This document shows positions 44,701-51,773 of a stretch of DNA of 64,000 bases, piece after piece. Position numbers and translations under genes: made by a program. Location: positions 2,626,471 to 2,690,470 of the forward strand of contig NZ_BDFO01000001.1 in assembly GCF_001748245.1 (NCBI RefSeq), written 5' to 3'. The notes under the pieces were generated by a model. It was not told the origin of the DNA. It made no database searches and saw only the letters and a program-made list of their open reading frames with translations. How positions within the stretch are numbered: position 1 is the stretch's first letter; each line of letters opens with the position of its first letter. Origin of the DNA: Oligoflexus tunisiensis (lineage in GTDB: Bacteria; Bdellovibrionota_B; Oligoflexia; Oligoflexales; Oligoflexaceae).

Positions 44701-47450
44701 AGAAGAGAACCGCCGTCCTGAAAGCTGAGCGAAAGGTTGGAAACGAAGACGGGTTTGGTCAGGTCGACCGTTCGTTTGTCGGCAAAGGACATCATCGGAT
44801 CAAGTATGGTGTAGTTCCGCGCCGTGTCATAGGCTCTGACATGGAATCGATAGGTGCGGAAGGTATCGAGACCCGTGACATCACAGGCGTTCAGATGATC
44901 CAGACAGCCCGGCATCATTGTGCAGGCGCAGTCCTTGACGAGGGTGAGATTGTTGCTGGAATCCAACGTATAAATCTGAAAGCCGGCGTAGTCTGACCAG
45001 TCGCTGGGCTCGATCCATTTCACCGTGATCTGCCCTTCGGTGGCCGCGATCAGATCCGAGGATGCCGCGATCCCCATAAAGCCGGGAGGCGGCTGAATAT
45101 CCGCGAAGGTCATCGACAGACCCTGGGCCCGCGCAAAGGGGCTGCAGTTTTTTGTGCCGCCGTTGATCACATCGGCGTTATCACAGGCGTTGACCACCAC
45201 TTCCAGTGTGGCTTCACTTTGGAAGGGAACCACGGTGCTGTCAAAGCTGAAGGAATTGGGCGATTGCGCGGCACTCTGCTGGATGGTAATCGGCAGTGCG
45301 GTGGTCTCGTTTTTGAGCGTCAGCCAGGTATCGATCTTATAGGTGCTGATGTCCGCGGCTGTGGAAGGGTTCCAGGTGAGCTTGACGACGCCACGATCCG
45401 CATCAAAGGTCAGGGTTTGCAGACCATCAAAGTCAGGTGCGGTTTTGTCCTGGGTCTGCCGGCTCAGATAGTTGGTGTTGGTGGATAGGTTGCCGTTGGC
45501 GTCGATGACCTTGATACAGACAGAATAAAGAGTTCTGGCCGTGAGACCTGGAACGGTGTATGTGGTGCTGCCTTCGGGAATCAGGAGGGCGTCCACGCTG
45601 AACTTATAATAATCCTCGGCACAGGCTGCACCGCCGCCTTCCCGAATATAAAAGCGATAGGCGAAGGCGCCACGCGGATGCTGCTGATAATTTTGAATGG
45701 CCTGGAAGGTGGCCGTCAGCGTGGTTTCCTCCTGACCGGCTGGACCTGCCGCAAGACCATTGGCGCTCAAGCCGTTGAAAGCCGGCGGACTCAGGTCACC
45801 GACGGCCACCGTCACGACGCGGGTGTTGCTGCTGATCTGCCCGTGTTGATCTTCATCCCTGACGATGATGTGATAGGTCTTGCCGCCGGCCATGTTCGCG
45901 AGTGTGATCGTGCGTGGCGGATTGGTGACATCCGTAACGTTAATGGTTTGAAAAAGAGTGTACGTGCTGATATCGGTGTTCGGTTCGCCACCGATCTTGG
46001 TGTAAACCTTCCGCTTCAGGACACCGCCGTGCGCGGGACTCCAGGGCACCTGGATCACGATTTGACCGCTGCTCACGACGGCACTCTCAGCCCCTATGGT
46101 TTTGGGAGCCCCATCATCCGGCATGGTCAATTGAATTTGCTCGGTGTTGGGATCGCAGACGCTGACGCCGCAGGCCCGCACGCCGAACGCGTAGGGCAGA
46201 TCATCGCCGAGTCCAGTCAGAGCCGTGCTCAGAACACTGGGCTCAATGGTCGAGGCCGGGGTGGAGGCCCAGTCCACGGATGTGCCCGGGTTGGCATAAA
46301 CCTGGAAAGATTGAGCCGGCACGCCAGTGGTCACGCCCCAGGAGACGGTGGCCTTATGCGCACTGTCCGCCTGCACGTTGGTGATGCCGCGGAAGGTGGG
46401 CGAATTGCTCGACAGAGTTGCTCCCTTGATCTGGTTGCTGCCGGCGATGATATCCTTGCCGGCCACGCCCTGACAGGTATAGGTGTAGTATTCCCCTTCC
46501 ACGAGGCCGCGATCGATAAAACTTGTGACCGAGCGATCGAGTGTGACGAACGCCTCCTGCTGATCACGATAGATGCGCATCGCACTGTAATTCTCGGAAG
46601 GCCATTCAAAATTCACTTTCACCCGATCCGCACCCAGACCCTGCACGGACAGGCAGCCCAGGTAGTTCTTGTTGATCACGGGTACGGTCAAAGGCAGTAG
46701 GGTGGTGTTGGTTTCCTCGACGCCTCGAGCATCGACAAAGCGCACACCGTAGTAGAGGGTGTCACCGGCATTCTCACTGAGCAGGGAGATGGCGATCTCG
46801 GATTCCTTGGTATAGGCCACGCGTTCGTTAAACGCCGGACCCTTGTAAACGATGTACTGATAGGTATCCGTCGCACGTATGTTGGGGTAGGGGATCCATT
46901 TCAGATGCGCATCGCTACCGATGACTTCGGCGATCTGCAGCCCTTTGAAGAGCTGGCTGGCACTCACCTGAATCAGGCGGGCGCTCGTGTTGCTGTCACG
47001 ACGTCCATCCACGGACAGCGCGCGGACCTGGAACAGGTAATAGCCCTCGTCGAGGCTGGCCGTCCGGAACGAACTCCGATCGGCGCTCACAAGAGCCACA
47101 AGACGCCCCTCGCTCATGGGGTTCAGGTCGGCCGTCGTCGTGACGATCCGGGAGATGTCCCCTTCCGCGGTGGTCGTTTCCTTCTCTTCCGTGCTGGTGT
47201 CCGGCGTCGTGGTCGCGTCGCTTAAAGTTTTGGCCTGCTCTGCATCAATGGGCTGGACATAGACTTCATAATTTTCGATGAAGACCGTAAAGGGGATCTT
47301 CCAGGTGATGATATAGCTATTATCAGAACTGGCCTGAACGCCGGTGATGCCGGAAAACGTGATGGGGTTGCTTTCCCCTGCGGTCTGCAACTTGTTGCAC
47401 GACAGCAGGAAGAAGAGGAGGAGCGTCAATGCGAAATTTCGCGTTTGCAT
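41715..47450 (-). CDS. Giant surface lipoprotein with Fn3-like, IPT/TIG and GLUG repeats (paralogue)
   Basis: 1911 aa. The ATG at 47450 opens a lipoprotein signal (FALTLLLFFLLSC). The design is the same as the downstream gene: Fn3-like units to about 1100 (VKLTWNPSTAADISTYKIDT; ITVKWIEPSDWSDYAGFQIY), an IPT/TIG domain near 1110-1195 (TSEGPTTGNRLILIEGSGF), then about 600 residues of GLUG repeats (VGGFVGVMD, VGGFAGQC, VGGFIGYVYR) ending in CYYDQNTSGRSTS. Many segments line up with the neighbour one to one, so the pair arose by tandem duplication. It presumably sits on the outer membrane facing outward. Such proteins mediate attachment or, in gliding bacteria, surface contact. Confidence 0.85.
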   Translation of the reverse strand: MQTRNFALTLLLFFLLSCNKLQTAGESNPITFSGITGVQASSDNSYIITWKIPFTVFIENYEVYVQPIDAEQAKTLSDATTTPDTSTEEKETTTAEGDISRIVTTTADLNPMSEGRLVALVSADRSSFRTASLDEGYYLFQVRALSVDGRRDSNTSARLIQVSASQLFKGLQIAEVIGSDAHLKWIPYPNIRATDTYQYIVYKGPAFNERVAYTKESEIAISLLSENAGDTLYYGVRFVDARGVEETNTTLLPLTVPVINKNYLGCLSVQGLGADRVKVNFEWPSENYSAMRIYRDQQEAFVTLDRSVTSFIDRGLVEGEYYTYTCQGVAGKDIIAGSNQIKGATLSSNSPTFRGITNVQADSAHKATVSWGVTTGVPAQSFQVYANPGTSVDWASTPASTIEPSVLSTALTGLGDDLPYAFGVRACGVSVCDPNTEQIQLTMPDDGAPKTIGAESAVVSSGQIVIQVPWSPAHGGVLKRKVYTKIGGEPNTDISTYTLFQTINVTDVTNPPRTITLANMAGGKTYHIIVRDEDQHGQISSNTRVVTVAVGDLSPPAFNGLSANGLAAGPAGQEETTLTATFQAIQNYQQHPRGAFAYRFYIREGGGAACAEDYYKFSVDALLIPEGSTTYTVPGLTARTLYSVCIKVIDANGNLSTNTNYLSRQTQDKTAPDFDGLQTLTFDADRGVVKLTWNPSTAADISTYKIDTWLTLKNETTALPITIQQSAAQSPNSFSFDSTVVPFQSEATLEVVVNACDNADVINGGTKNCSPFARAQGLSMTFADIQPPPGFMGIAASSDLIAATEGQITVKWIEPSDWSDYAGFQIYTLDSSNNLTLVKDCACTMMPGCLDHLNACDVTGLDTFRTYRFHVRAYDTARNYTILDPMMSFADKRTVDLTKPVFVSNLSLSFQDGGSLLNWAAATDNQYTNEEGAALLYRIYRKTGTNFGNLLNPSASGPALAEIADRTYFDAANLVSGTTYYYTVCAVDTSGNEACDGTYKSVQTPDLVPPTISAFATNKTSTSKSWDLTWTAADNTSSNANLLFRIKARMSSDPTEKVLESDATIYTATGSVTATGLTGPMNTDTYIHYLLMVTDEAGNTTTRQIDIHSQNLITISAVRTSEGPTTGNRLILIEGSGFHSSSAVTIGGTSCQNIQIVSSRHILCRTPAKSQNTYSLTISNSDGSSATMNNAYTYCTADVNCTNICNNPASWETTFAMETGRGTTLATPYIICNATHLNNVRTIANGRYFSIMENIDLDGVAWTPLVTNSSTSFQGNLTGNGNIIANLSHNNASQDYYGFIRIIAGNSKVSDLKLVNVSITARDRVGALVGDTSNDANTIVQNIMMSGTVTGRQDVGGIMGRALVQTFDMAAYGTVTGTVTVGGVIGYKNKNASNLYFEGTVSSNPTGSACNTGGVVGYWDGNDGTASEINATATVLCERDSATDVLETGGLIGRLNDHTLSDSWFIGSVTGDRRTGGAVGGLVRSTIDGVQVQGTVTGGNSSYTSGYETGGMVGLLHRGVLTNCTTSATVTSYYSHVGGLVGNSAGGAQPSGTERRNLIQSCSAYGDVTNLGTYRTGGAIGSASNTDVTGTSANGDVNGARGQAGGFLGWAETSVVIDASFANGDVVATGYDNVGGFVGVMDSSGGHVITNSFAKGDVSGNNYVGGFAGQCRGTFTKDYATGVVVGNSMVGGFCGRNYDISGGVHTIIEESYATGSVSAAVDHVGGFIGYVYRNMEIRHSYATGEVTGDANVGGFAGSIDTTPALIEKNYSIGRVIGKTRVGGFLGYGYRYDADIQVMNNYSRSAVQGESDVGGFAGLTAAVITRSYSTGAVTQGLTASNLGGFIGRFVNGGTLSAPECYYDQNTSGRSTSAGGTGKTTFEMKDPSTFINYDSDIWDIKSGAYPTLFGPGG

Positions 47451-47621
47451 AGACCCCAAGCCAAATAAGAGTTAAGCCCATCAATAGGAAGCTTCGGCTA
47501 AGATTTCCCGAACTTGAGGCGTGGGGTGGGGGACGATCATGACGCGTGGTAAGGATCGCGCAAAGCCGAGATGTTTGGCCGCGTTAATTTCTACGCGGAA
47601 GGATGCTTTCGCAATTCATGA

Positions 47622-48257
47622 TTAAAGGTAATAACGCCAGGACAAGGTGAACTCGGAGGCATTTTGCGTGGATTTCTCGATGCTCATGGCCATGGAGAGC
47701 ACGGTGGTCATCACATCAAGCCCGAGACTGGCCTGCGTACCATACTTCCAGGTGAGGCGTAGTCCAGTGTCGAGATGCACGTTGGAACCCGTGAGCTCCA
47801 GCGCTCCCACAGCGGATGGTGTGGCGGAGAAGCTCGCATAGCCGAGACGCCAGACCCAGCCGAGACCGAAGGTGTTGCTGCTGGCCAGGATGCCAGGCTT
47901 CAGGCGATGGATTTGCAGTTTCTTGCCGCCCAGAAAATTCCAGGTGAGGCTGCCGTTCACACCTTTGCGAATGACCTGCAGACTGCCTGCATCGATCAGA
48001 AGATCCAGGGCGGCGGCACTGGAGAAGCGTGAGAACAGATATTCGTTGTAGACAGACATCCCCGTAAGGAGGCCGCCAAAGCTTTTCGAAAAATTGTCCT
48101 TGGTCGTGAACGTGCCGAATCCGGCGCCGAAATGCAGATCGAGATCCCAGGGATTTTTCGTCGGCACGGGAATGGTCTTGGTCACCTTGCCCTCGCCATC
48201 GCGATCCTGAGCGAAAGCGGGAGCGGTCAGCATGAGCAGCAGCAGAAGTTTTTTCAT
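47622..48257 (-). CDS. Small outer-membrane beta-barrel protein
   Basis: 211 aa with a signal peptide (MKKLLLLLMLTAPAFA). Strand-like segments alternate to the end (LDLHFGAGFGTF, GVNGSLTWNFLGG, LGWVWRLGYASFSA, TGLRLTWKYG), finishing with FTLSWRYYL, a plausible barrel-assembly signal with an aromatic near the end. No family was recognised. The start overlaps the stop of the TPR lipoprotein gene (ATGA), so both are one transcript. A 170-base gap separates it from the giant adhesin genes, which may have their own promoter there. Confidence 0.6.
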   Translation of the reverse strand: MKKLLLLLMLTAPAFAQDRDGEGKVTKTIPVPTKNPWDLDLHFGAGFGTFTTKDNFSKSFGGLLTGMSVYNEYLFSRFSSAAALDLLIDAGSLQVIRKGVNGSLTWNFLGGKKLQIHRLKPGILASSNTFGLGWVWRLGYASFSATPSAVGALELTGSNVHLDTGLRLTWKYGTQASLGLDVMTTVLSMAMSIEKSTQNASEFTLSWRYYL

Positions 48258-48838
48258 GGCTGACTCAGGCGCAGGAGTTCTTCAATGTCCCGATCCTCGG
48301 GATCCAGGTTTTTGGCTTTGAGAAATGCCGCCCGGGCTTTGGGCTTGTTGCCTTCCGCCAGGAAACTGAGCCCGGTGATGATATGGGGTGCCGCGATATC
48401 AGGCTGTAATTGATTGATTTGTTTGGATATTTCGCGGGATGTATCGAGGTCCCTGGCCGTCAGTGCTTTGTAGGCCCGCATCAGCATGCGGAAGGAACGG
48501 TTCAGATCCTGGATGCGCGAGGCGGCATCATTCTCGGCGCTATCGTCCTTGCGTTCGAGCCGCAGGGTGATTTCGGTTTTGGCGTCTTCAAGCGGTTTGA
48601 CCACCCAGAACTGCGGGTGCACATCTTCACCCCAGACCCGGATATATTGCTTTTTCAATTTATCAATTTCAATGGCGACGGGTGTTTCACCGACCAGATC
48701 GCCTTCACCTGCCTGGTCATCATAGTCCACGAGGCTGACATTGGCCTTTTCGTTGCTGACGAGGGTCAGGGTTTTGGTGGCACAAGCGCTGGCCAGGGAT
48801 AAGCTTATATAACTGATCAGAAAGATTTTCTTTTTCAT
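48254..48838 (-). CDS. Lipoprotein with PEGA-like and TPR segments
   Basis: 194 aa with a lipoprotein signal (LISYISLSLASAC). Residues 25-95 form a beta unit (LVSNEKANVSLVDYD, VGETPVAIEIDKL, TEITLRLERK) that resembles a PEGA domain, the fold often used to bind cell wall or decorate surface proteins. From about 105 on there is a TPR-like helical part (AAPHIITGLSFLAEGNKPKA, RAAFLKAKNLDPEDRDIEEL). It is divergent from the FliF-FliG fusion gene across 86 bases, and coupled by ATGA to the barrel gene. It may link the outer membrane to peptidoglycan near the rotor-like protein; that is inference from location. Confidence 0.6.
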   Translation of the reverse strand: MKKKIFLISYISLSLASACATKTLTLVSNEKANVSLVDYDDQAGEGDLVGETPVAIEIDKLKKQYIRVWGEDVHPQFWVVKPLEDAKTEITLRLERKDDSAENDAASRIQDLNRSFRMLMRAYKALTARDLDTSREISKQINQLQPDIAAPHIITGLSFLAEGNKPKARAAFLKAKNLDPEDRDIEELLRLSQP

Positions 48839-48924
48839 AATTCCCTTAACCCCGGCAGATAACAGTCGATAAGCACAGATATCAGGTGCAATCCGCCCTG
48901 TCGGTGTCCGTAAAGGAAGATCCC

Positions 48925-50976
48925 ATGGCCAGTGGCAAGCTATCAGCCTTCGCGCTTTTCCTCATTCTAACATCCGGCGTTTCATGGGCACAAGGCGCGC
49001 GCAATAAGGAGGTACCGATCAAAGCCTCCGCTGAGTCCCAGGCGGCTCTGGTCCGTCATGCCTTTGCGAACGAGCTGCAGACGATACTGCAGAAATTTCT
49101 GAAACCGCATCAGTATGCGGTCGATGTCCAATTCAAGCTGCCAGCCAATGCTCCGGGCATTGGCGACGTCCCTTATGCACCCGATAGCATCATTGCCGAA
49201 TCCTTTCAGGGCCTGCCGAGCGCAGCGCAGCTCAAAAAACTGCAGGACCTGAAAGTCAAGGTTCTGGTGCCGCAGTGGATGGAAGGCCAGACCAAATCCA
49301 CGCTCCAAAGACTTTTGGCCCGACATTTGGAACAGCTGATGGGAACCGCGGTTCCTTTGGAACTGCAAAGTGTCCCACTCAACGTCGAGGAACCGGCCCG
49401 ACCCATTCCTGGGCTCAGTCCTATCGCAGGCGGCACGACCGTGGACTCGCGGCGTGAGGTCGAGGAGCTGAAGGCGCAGCTGGACAAGGAGCGCGAGCAA
49501 TTCCGTGAGGAACTGCGGGAAATGCAGGATAAAATCGTGAACAATGGCAAAAGCGGGAGCGGAACTGTTACTGCGCCGGCGAGTCAGAACGCATTTCAAA
49601 GTTTCTGGGAATTTGCCAAGGCCAATCCGATGGGAGCCGCCATCGTTCTGATCCTGATCTATGGCGGCATCTTCACGCTGGCCTTTCTGCCTTCACGCTC
49701 GATGTCGAGTGGTTTGGGGGCGATTCAAAATGCCTTTGGAGCCATCGCCAAATCCATCAAAGGCGTGGGGGATTCCATGGCCCGCTCAGGCGCCGGCAGC
49801 AGCAGTGGCAGCGACAGCATGGAACGGGTGCAGGCCGCGGCTGTCGCAACGGCCCCTGCGGCATCCTCGGTGGCCACCAGCAGCAAGTCCCAGCAGCCGA
49901 GCTATCCCGAACTTCGCGGGATCCTCCAGGAGATTCAAAAGCAGCATAAGCCTCAGGCGGATGCGATTGTCATCGAAATGCTGCAGAATTTTTTAACGCA
50001 AAGCGGCCAGGCTTTCAAAGCCGTACTGGTGCTGGAACTCCTTGGGCCGCAAAATGCCAATCGCATCTTTGAACAGCTCGCTTCGGATCAGAAGGATCAG
50101 GTGCTGCGTTTGATCAATCAGACGGAACGTGCGGTGACGGATAAAACGGAAGTCCTCTATGAACTCGCGGAAGCCTATCAAACCCGTCTGTTGGCGGCCA
50201 ACTGGAAGGGTGGCACGCGCGCGGCTTTGAACGAGGATCTGCAGCGGGCGCTTGGAACACTGAAAGCGGATGAACTCAGCCTGATCGCCCGGCAGTTGAA
50301 AACCGAGGACGGTCTGCGCCGCTTCATGCTCTATCTCGATGCCCCAAGCCTTGTGCAGCTGATGCAGGGTTTCAAACGCCATCCGCAGGAAAGGGAGCTG
50401 GCGCTCAGGTCCTTGGCGGCCATGCCGGAAGCTTTGGATGCGGGGCATGCGGATCGTGAGATTGATGGCATCGTGCAGCAGTATCTCACCCGCAAGCGTG
50501 AGGATCGTTATCTGCCTTACCTGGCTCACTATGAAACCATCATTGCCCAGAGTGGTGAGGATATGGAAGACGATCTGATCGAACAGATCAGTCGCAGCAA
50601 TCCCAACATCGGCCAGCAGCTGCGCCGTCGCGTGGTCACGATCGGCAGTTTCTTTACGCAGTCCGAATCCGTGCGCAACGATCTGCTCGGACCTTTCTCC
50701 AACTATGAGCTGGCGGTTTTGCTGTCAGCTTTCCCGGATGAACAGAAGAAGGCCATGATCATGGCCAGCATCGAAGCGCCGCGCCGCGAGCTGGTGCAGG
50801 AGCAGATGCACATGCTGGTCGATGAAAACAAATACGCCCTGGCGGATACGCAGCGGAATCTGAAATCCCGTTTGAAGGATGCCTTGCGGGTGCTCCGGGC
50901 CAATCAGATGCATGACGTGGCTGCGAACGAGGAGGCAGAGGAAACGCCTGACACCACTTCGGGTGCCGCGGCCTAG
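48925..50976 (+). CDS. FliF-FliG fusion-like membrane rotor protein
   Basis: 683 aa from the ATG at 48925 (AAGGA seven bases upstream). Signal peptide at 1-24 (FLILTSGVSWA). Residues 40-160 resemble the last periplasmic domain of FliF (FANELQTILQKFLKPHQYAV; LKVKVLVPQWMEG; LELQSVPLNVEEP), followed as in FliF by FWEFAKANPMG and one membrane helix at about 237-257. The cytoplasmic part from 327 reads as FliG: N-domain KAVLVLELLGPQNANRIFEQ (365 on), a middle domain, and a C-domain DLIEQISRSNPNIGQQLRRR (550 on) with YELAVLLSAFPDEQKKAMI. The FliF N-terminal helix and ring domains are absent. No other flagellar gene is nearby. Homology is judged by pattern and needs a profile search. Confidence 0.75.
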   Translation: MASGKLSAFALFLILTSGVSWAQGARNKEVPIKASAESQAALVRHAFANELQTILQKFLKPHQYAVDVQFKLPANAPGIGDVPYAPDSIIAESFQGLPSAAQLKKLQDLKVKVLVPQWMEGQTKSTLQRLLARHLEQLMGTAVPLELQSVPLNVEEPARPIPGLSPIAGGTTVDSRREVEELKAQLDKEREQFREELREMQDKIVNNGKSGSGTVTAPASQNAFQSFWEFAKANPMGAAIVLILIYGGIFTLAFLPSRSMSSGLGAIQNAFGAIAKSIKGVGDSMARSGAGSSSGSDSMERVQAAAVATAPAASSVATSSKSQQPSYPELRGILQEIQKQHKPQADAIVIEMLQNFLTQSGQAFKAVLVLELLGPQNANRIFEQLASDQKDQVLRLINQTERAVTDKTEVLYELAEAYQTRLLAANWKGGTRAALNEDLQRALGTLKADELSLIARQLKTEDGLRRFMLYLDAPSLVQLMQGFKRHPQERELALRSLAAMPEALDAGHADREIDGIVQQYLTRKREDRYLPYLAHYETIIAQSGEDMEDDLIEQISRSNPNIGQQLRRRVVTIGSFFTQSESVRNDLLGPFSNYELAVLLSAFPDEQKKAMIMASIEAPRRELVQEQMHMLVDENKYALADTQRNLKSRLKDALRVLRANQMHDVAANEEAEETPDTTSGAAA

Positions 50977-51635
50977 CCCAATTTGAAATGATGGATATCG
51001 ATGGGAAGGTCATGGCCATCCACCATGACCTTTTCGTTTTCATAATGACTTTTCTTTTTCAGAGTCGAACCGAAGCGGGACACAGCATAACGCCCCGGAT
51101 CGGCAATCAAAACGTGACATTTTTGTCCGGCATGCCGCAGGATGAAGTCCTCGAGCTGCGGATAGAGGTCGGGTTCATAAAGGATGTCACTGCCGAGGAT
51201 CAGATCATAAGTGCCGAGCCGGGTTCTGGCATTTTGAAACGAGGTCAGATGAAAGGTCAGTGACTTCAACTGATTGCGCTGACAATTGCGGGCCAGAAGG
51301 GACGCCACACCCGGATGATGATCCATGGTTTCCACCTGGGCCCCCAGACGGGCGCAGAGGAGGCTTGGCAAACCCAGGCCGCAGCCAATTTCCAATACCC
51401 GCTGACCGCGGAGGGGCCAGGTTTTGGCCAGAAGCCACGAGGCCAGACCTTCGGCGGACGGCCACAGACTGCCAAAGAGTGGCGGCTCCGGCAGGTCCTT
51501 GGCCGGATCACTCAATTCATCAAAATGGGCTGAAAATTCGCGGTCAAGATCCGCAAAGAGTTCCAGCTCAAAACGTTCCTGAGCCAACTGGACTGTTTTT
51601 ACTGTAAAGCGATTTTCCATAATTCCATTGTTCAT
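50973..51635 (-). CDS. METTL21-like protein methyltransferase
   Basis: 220 aa from the ATG at 51635; an in-frame ATG at 51620 is an alternative. It is a class I SAM-dependent methyltransferase: motif I VLEIGCGLGLPSLLC, the acidic end of strand 2 VETMDHHPG, and the METTL21/FAM86 signatures GSLWPSAEGLASWL and LILGSDILYEPDLYPQL (a DxxY-type motif). Eukaryotic relatives methylate lysines on chaperones and elongation factors. Bacterial members are uncharacterised, and the target here is unknown. The stop overlaps that of the FliF-FliG gene (50973-50976). Confidence 0.85.
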   Translation of the reverse strand: MNNGIMENRFTVKTVQLAQERFELELFADLDREFSAHFDELSDPAKDLPEPPLFGSLWPSAEGLASWLLAKTWPLRGQRVLEIGCGLGLPSLLCARLGAQVETMDHHPGVASLLARNCQRNQLKSLTFHLTSFQNARTRLGTYDLILGSDILYEPDLYPQLEDFILRHAGQKCHVLIADPGRYAVSRFGSTLKKKSHYENEKVMVDGHDLPIDIHHFKLG

Positions 51636-51773
51636 GATCTCAAAGCGTCGGATCAATGGGAAAAACTTTCCTACCCTGGGTGAATTTCCAAGTCAAGCGT
51701 GGCTCAATATTTCAGCGGAAAGCCCGAAAGGAAAAGGGGATTTAAAGGATTTCCATGGGTCCAGGGAGGGCCG

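Noticed and set aside
48925..50976. Reading this gene as an ordinary MgtE-N or MotE-like helical protein
   Set aside because: The order of a FliF-like periplasmic part, a membrane helix, then FliG-like N, middle and C regions explains the whole length better, although a profile search is needed.
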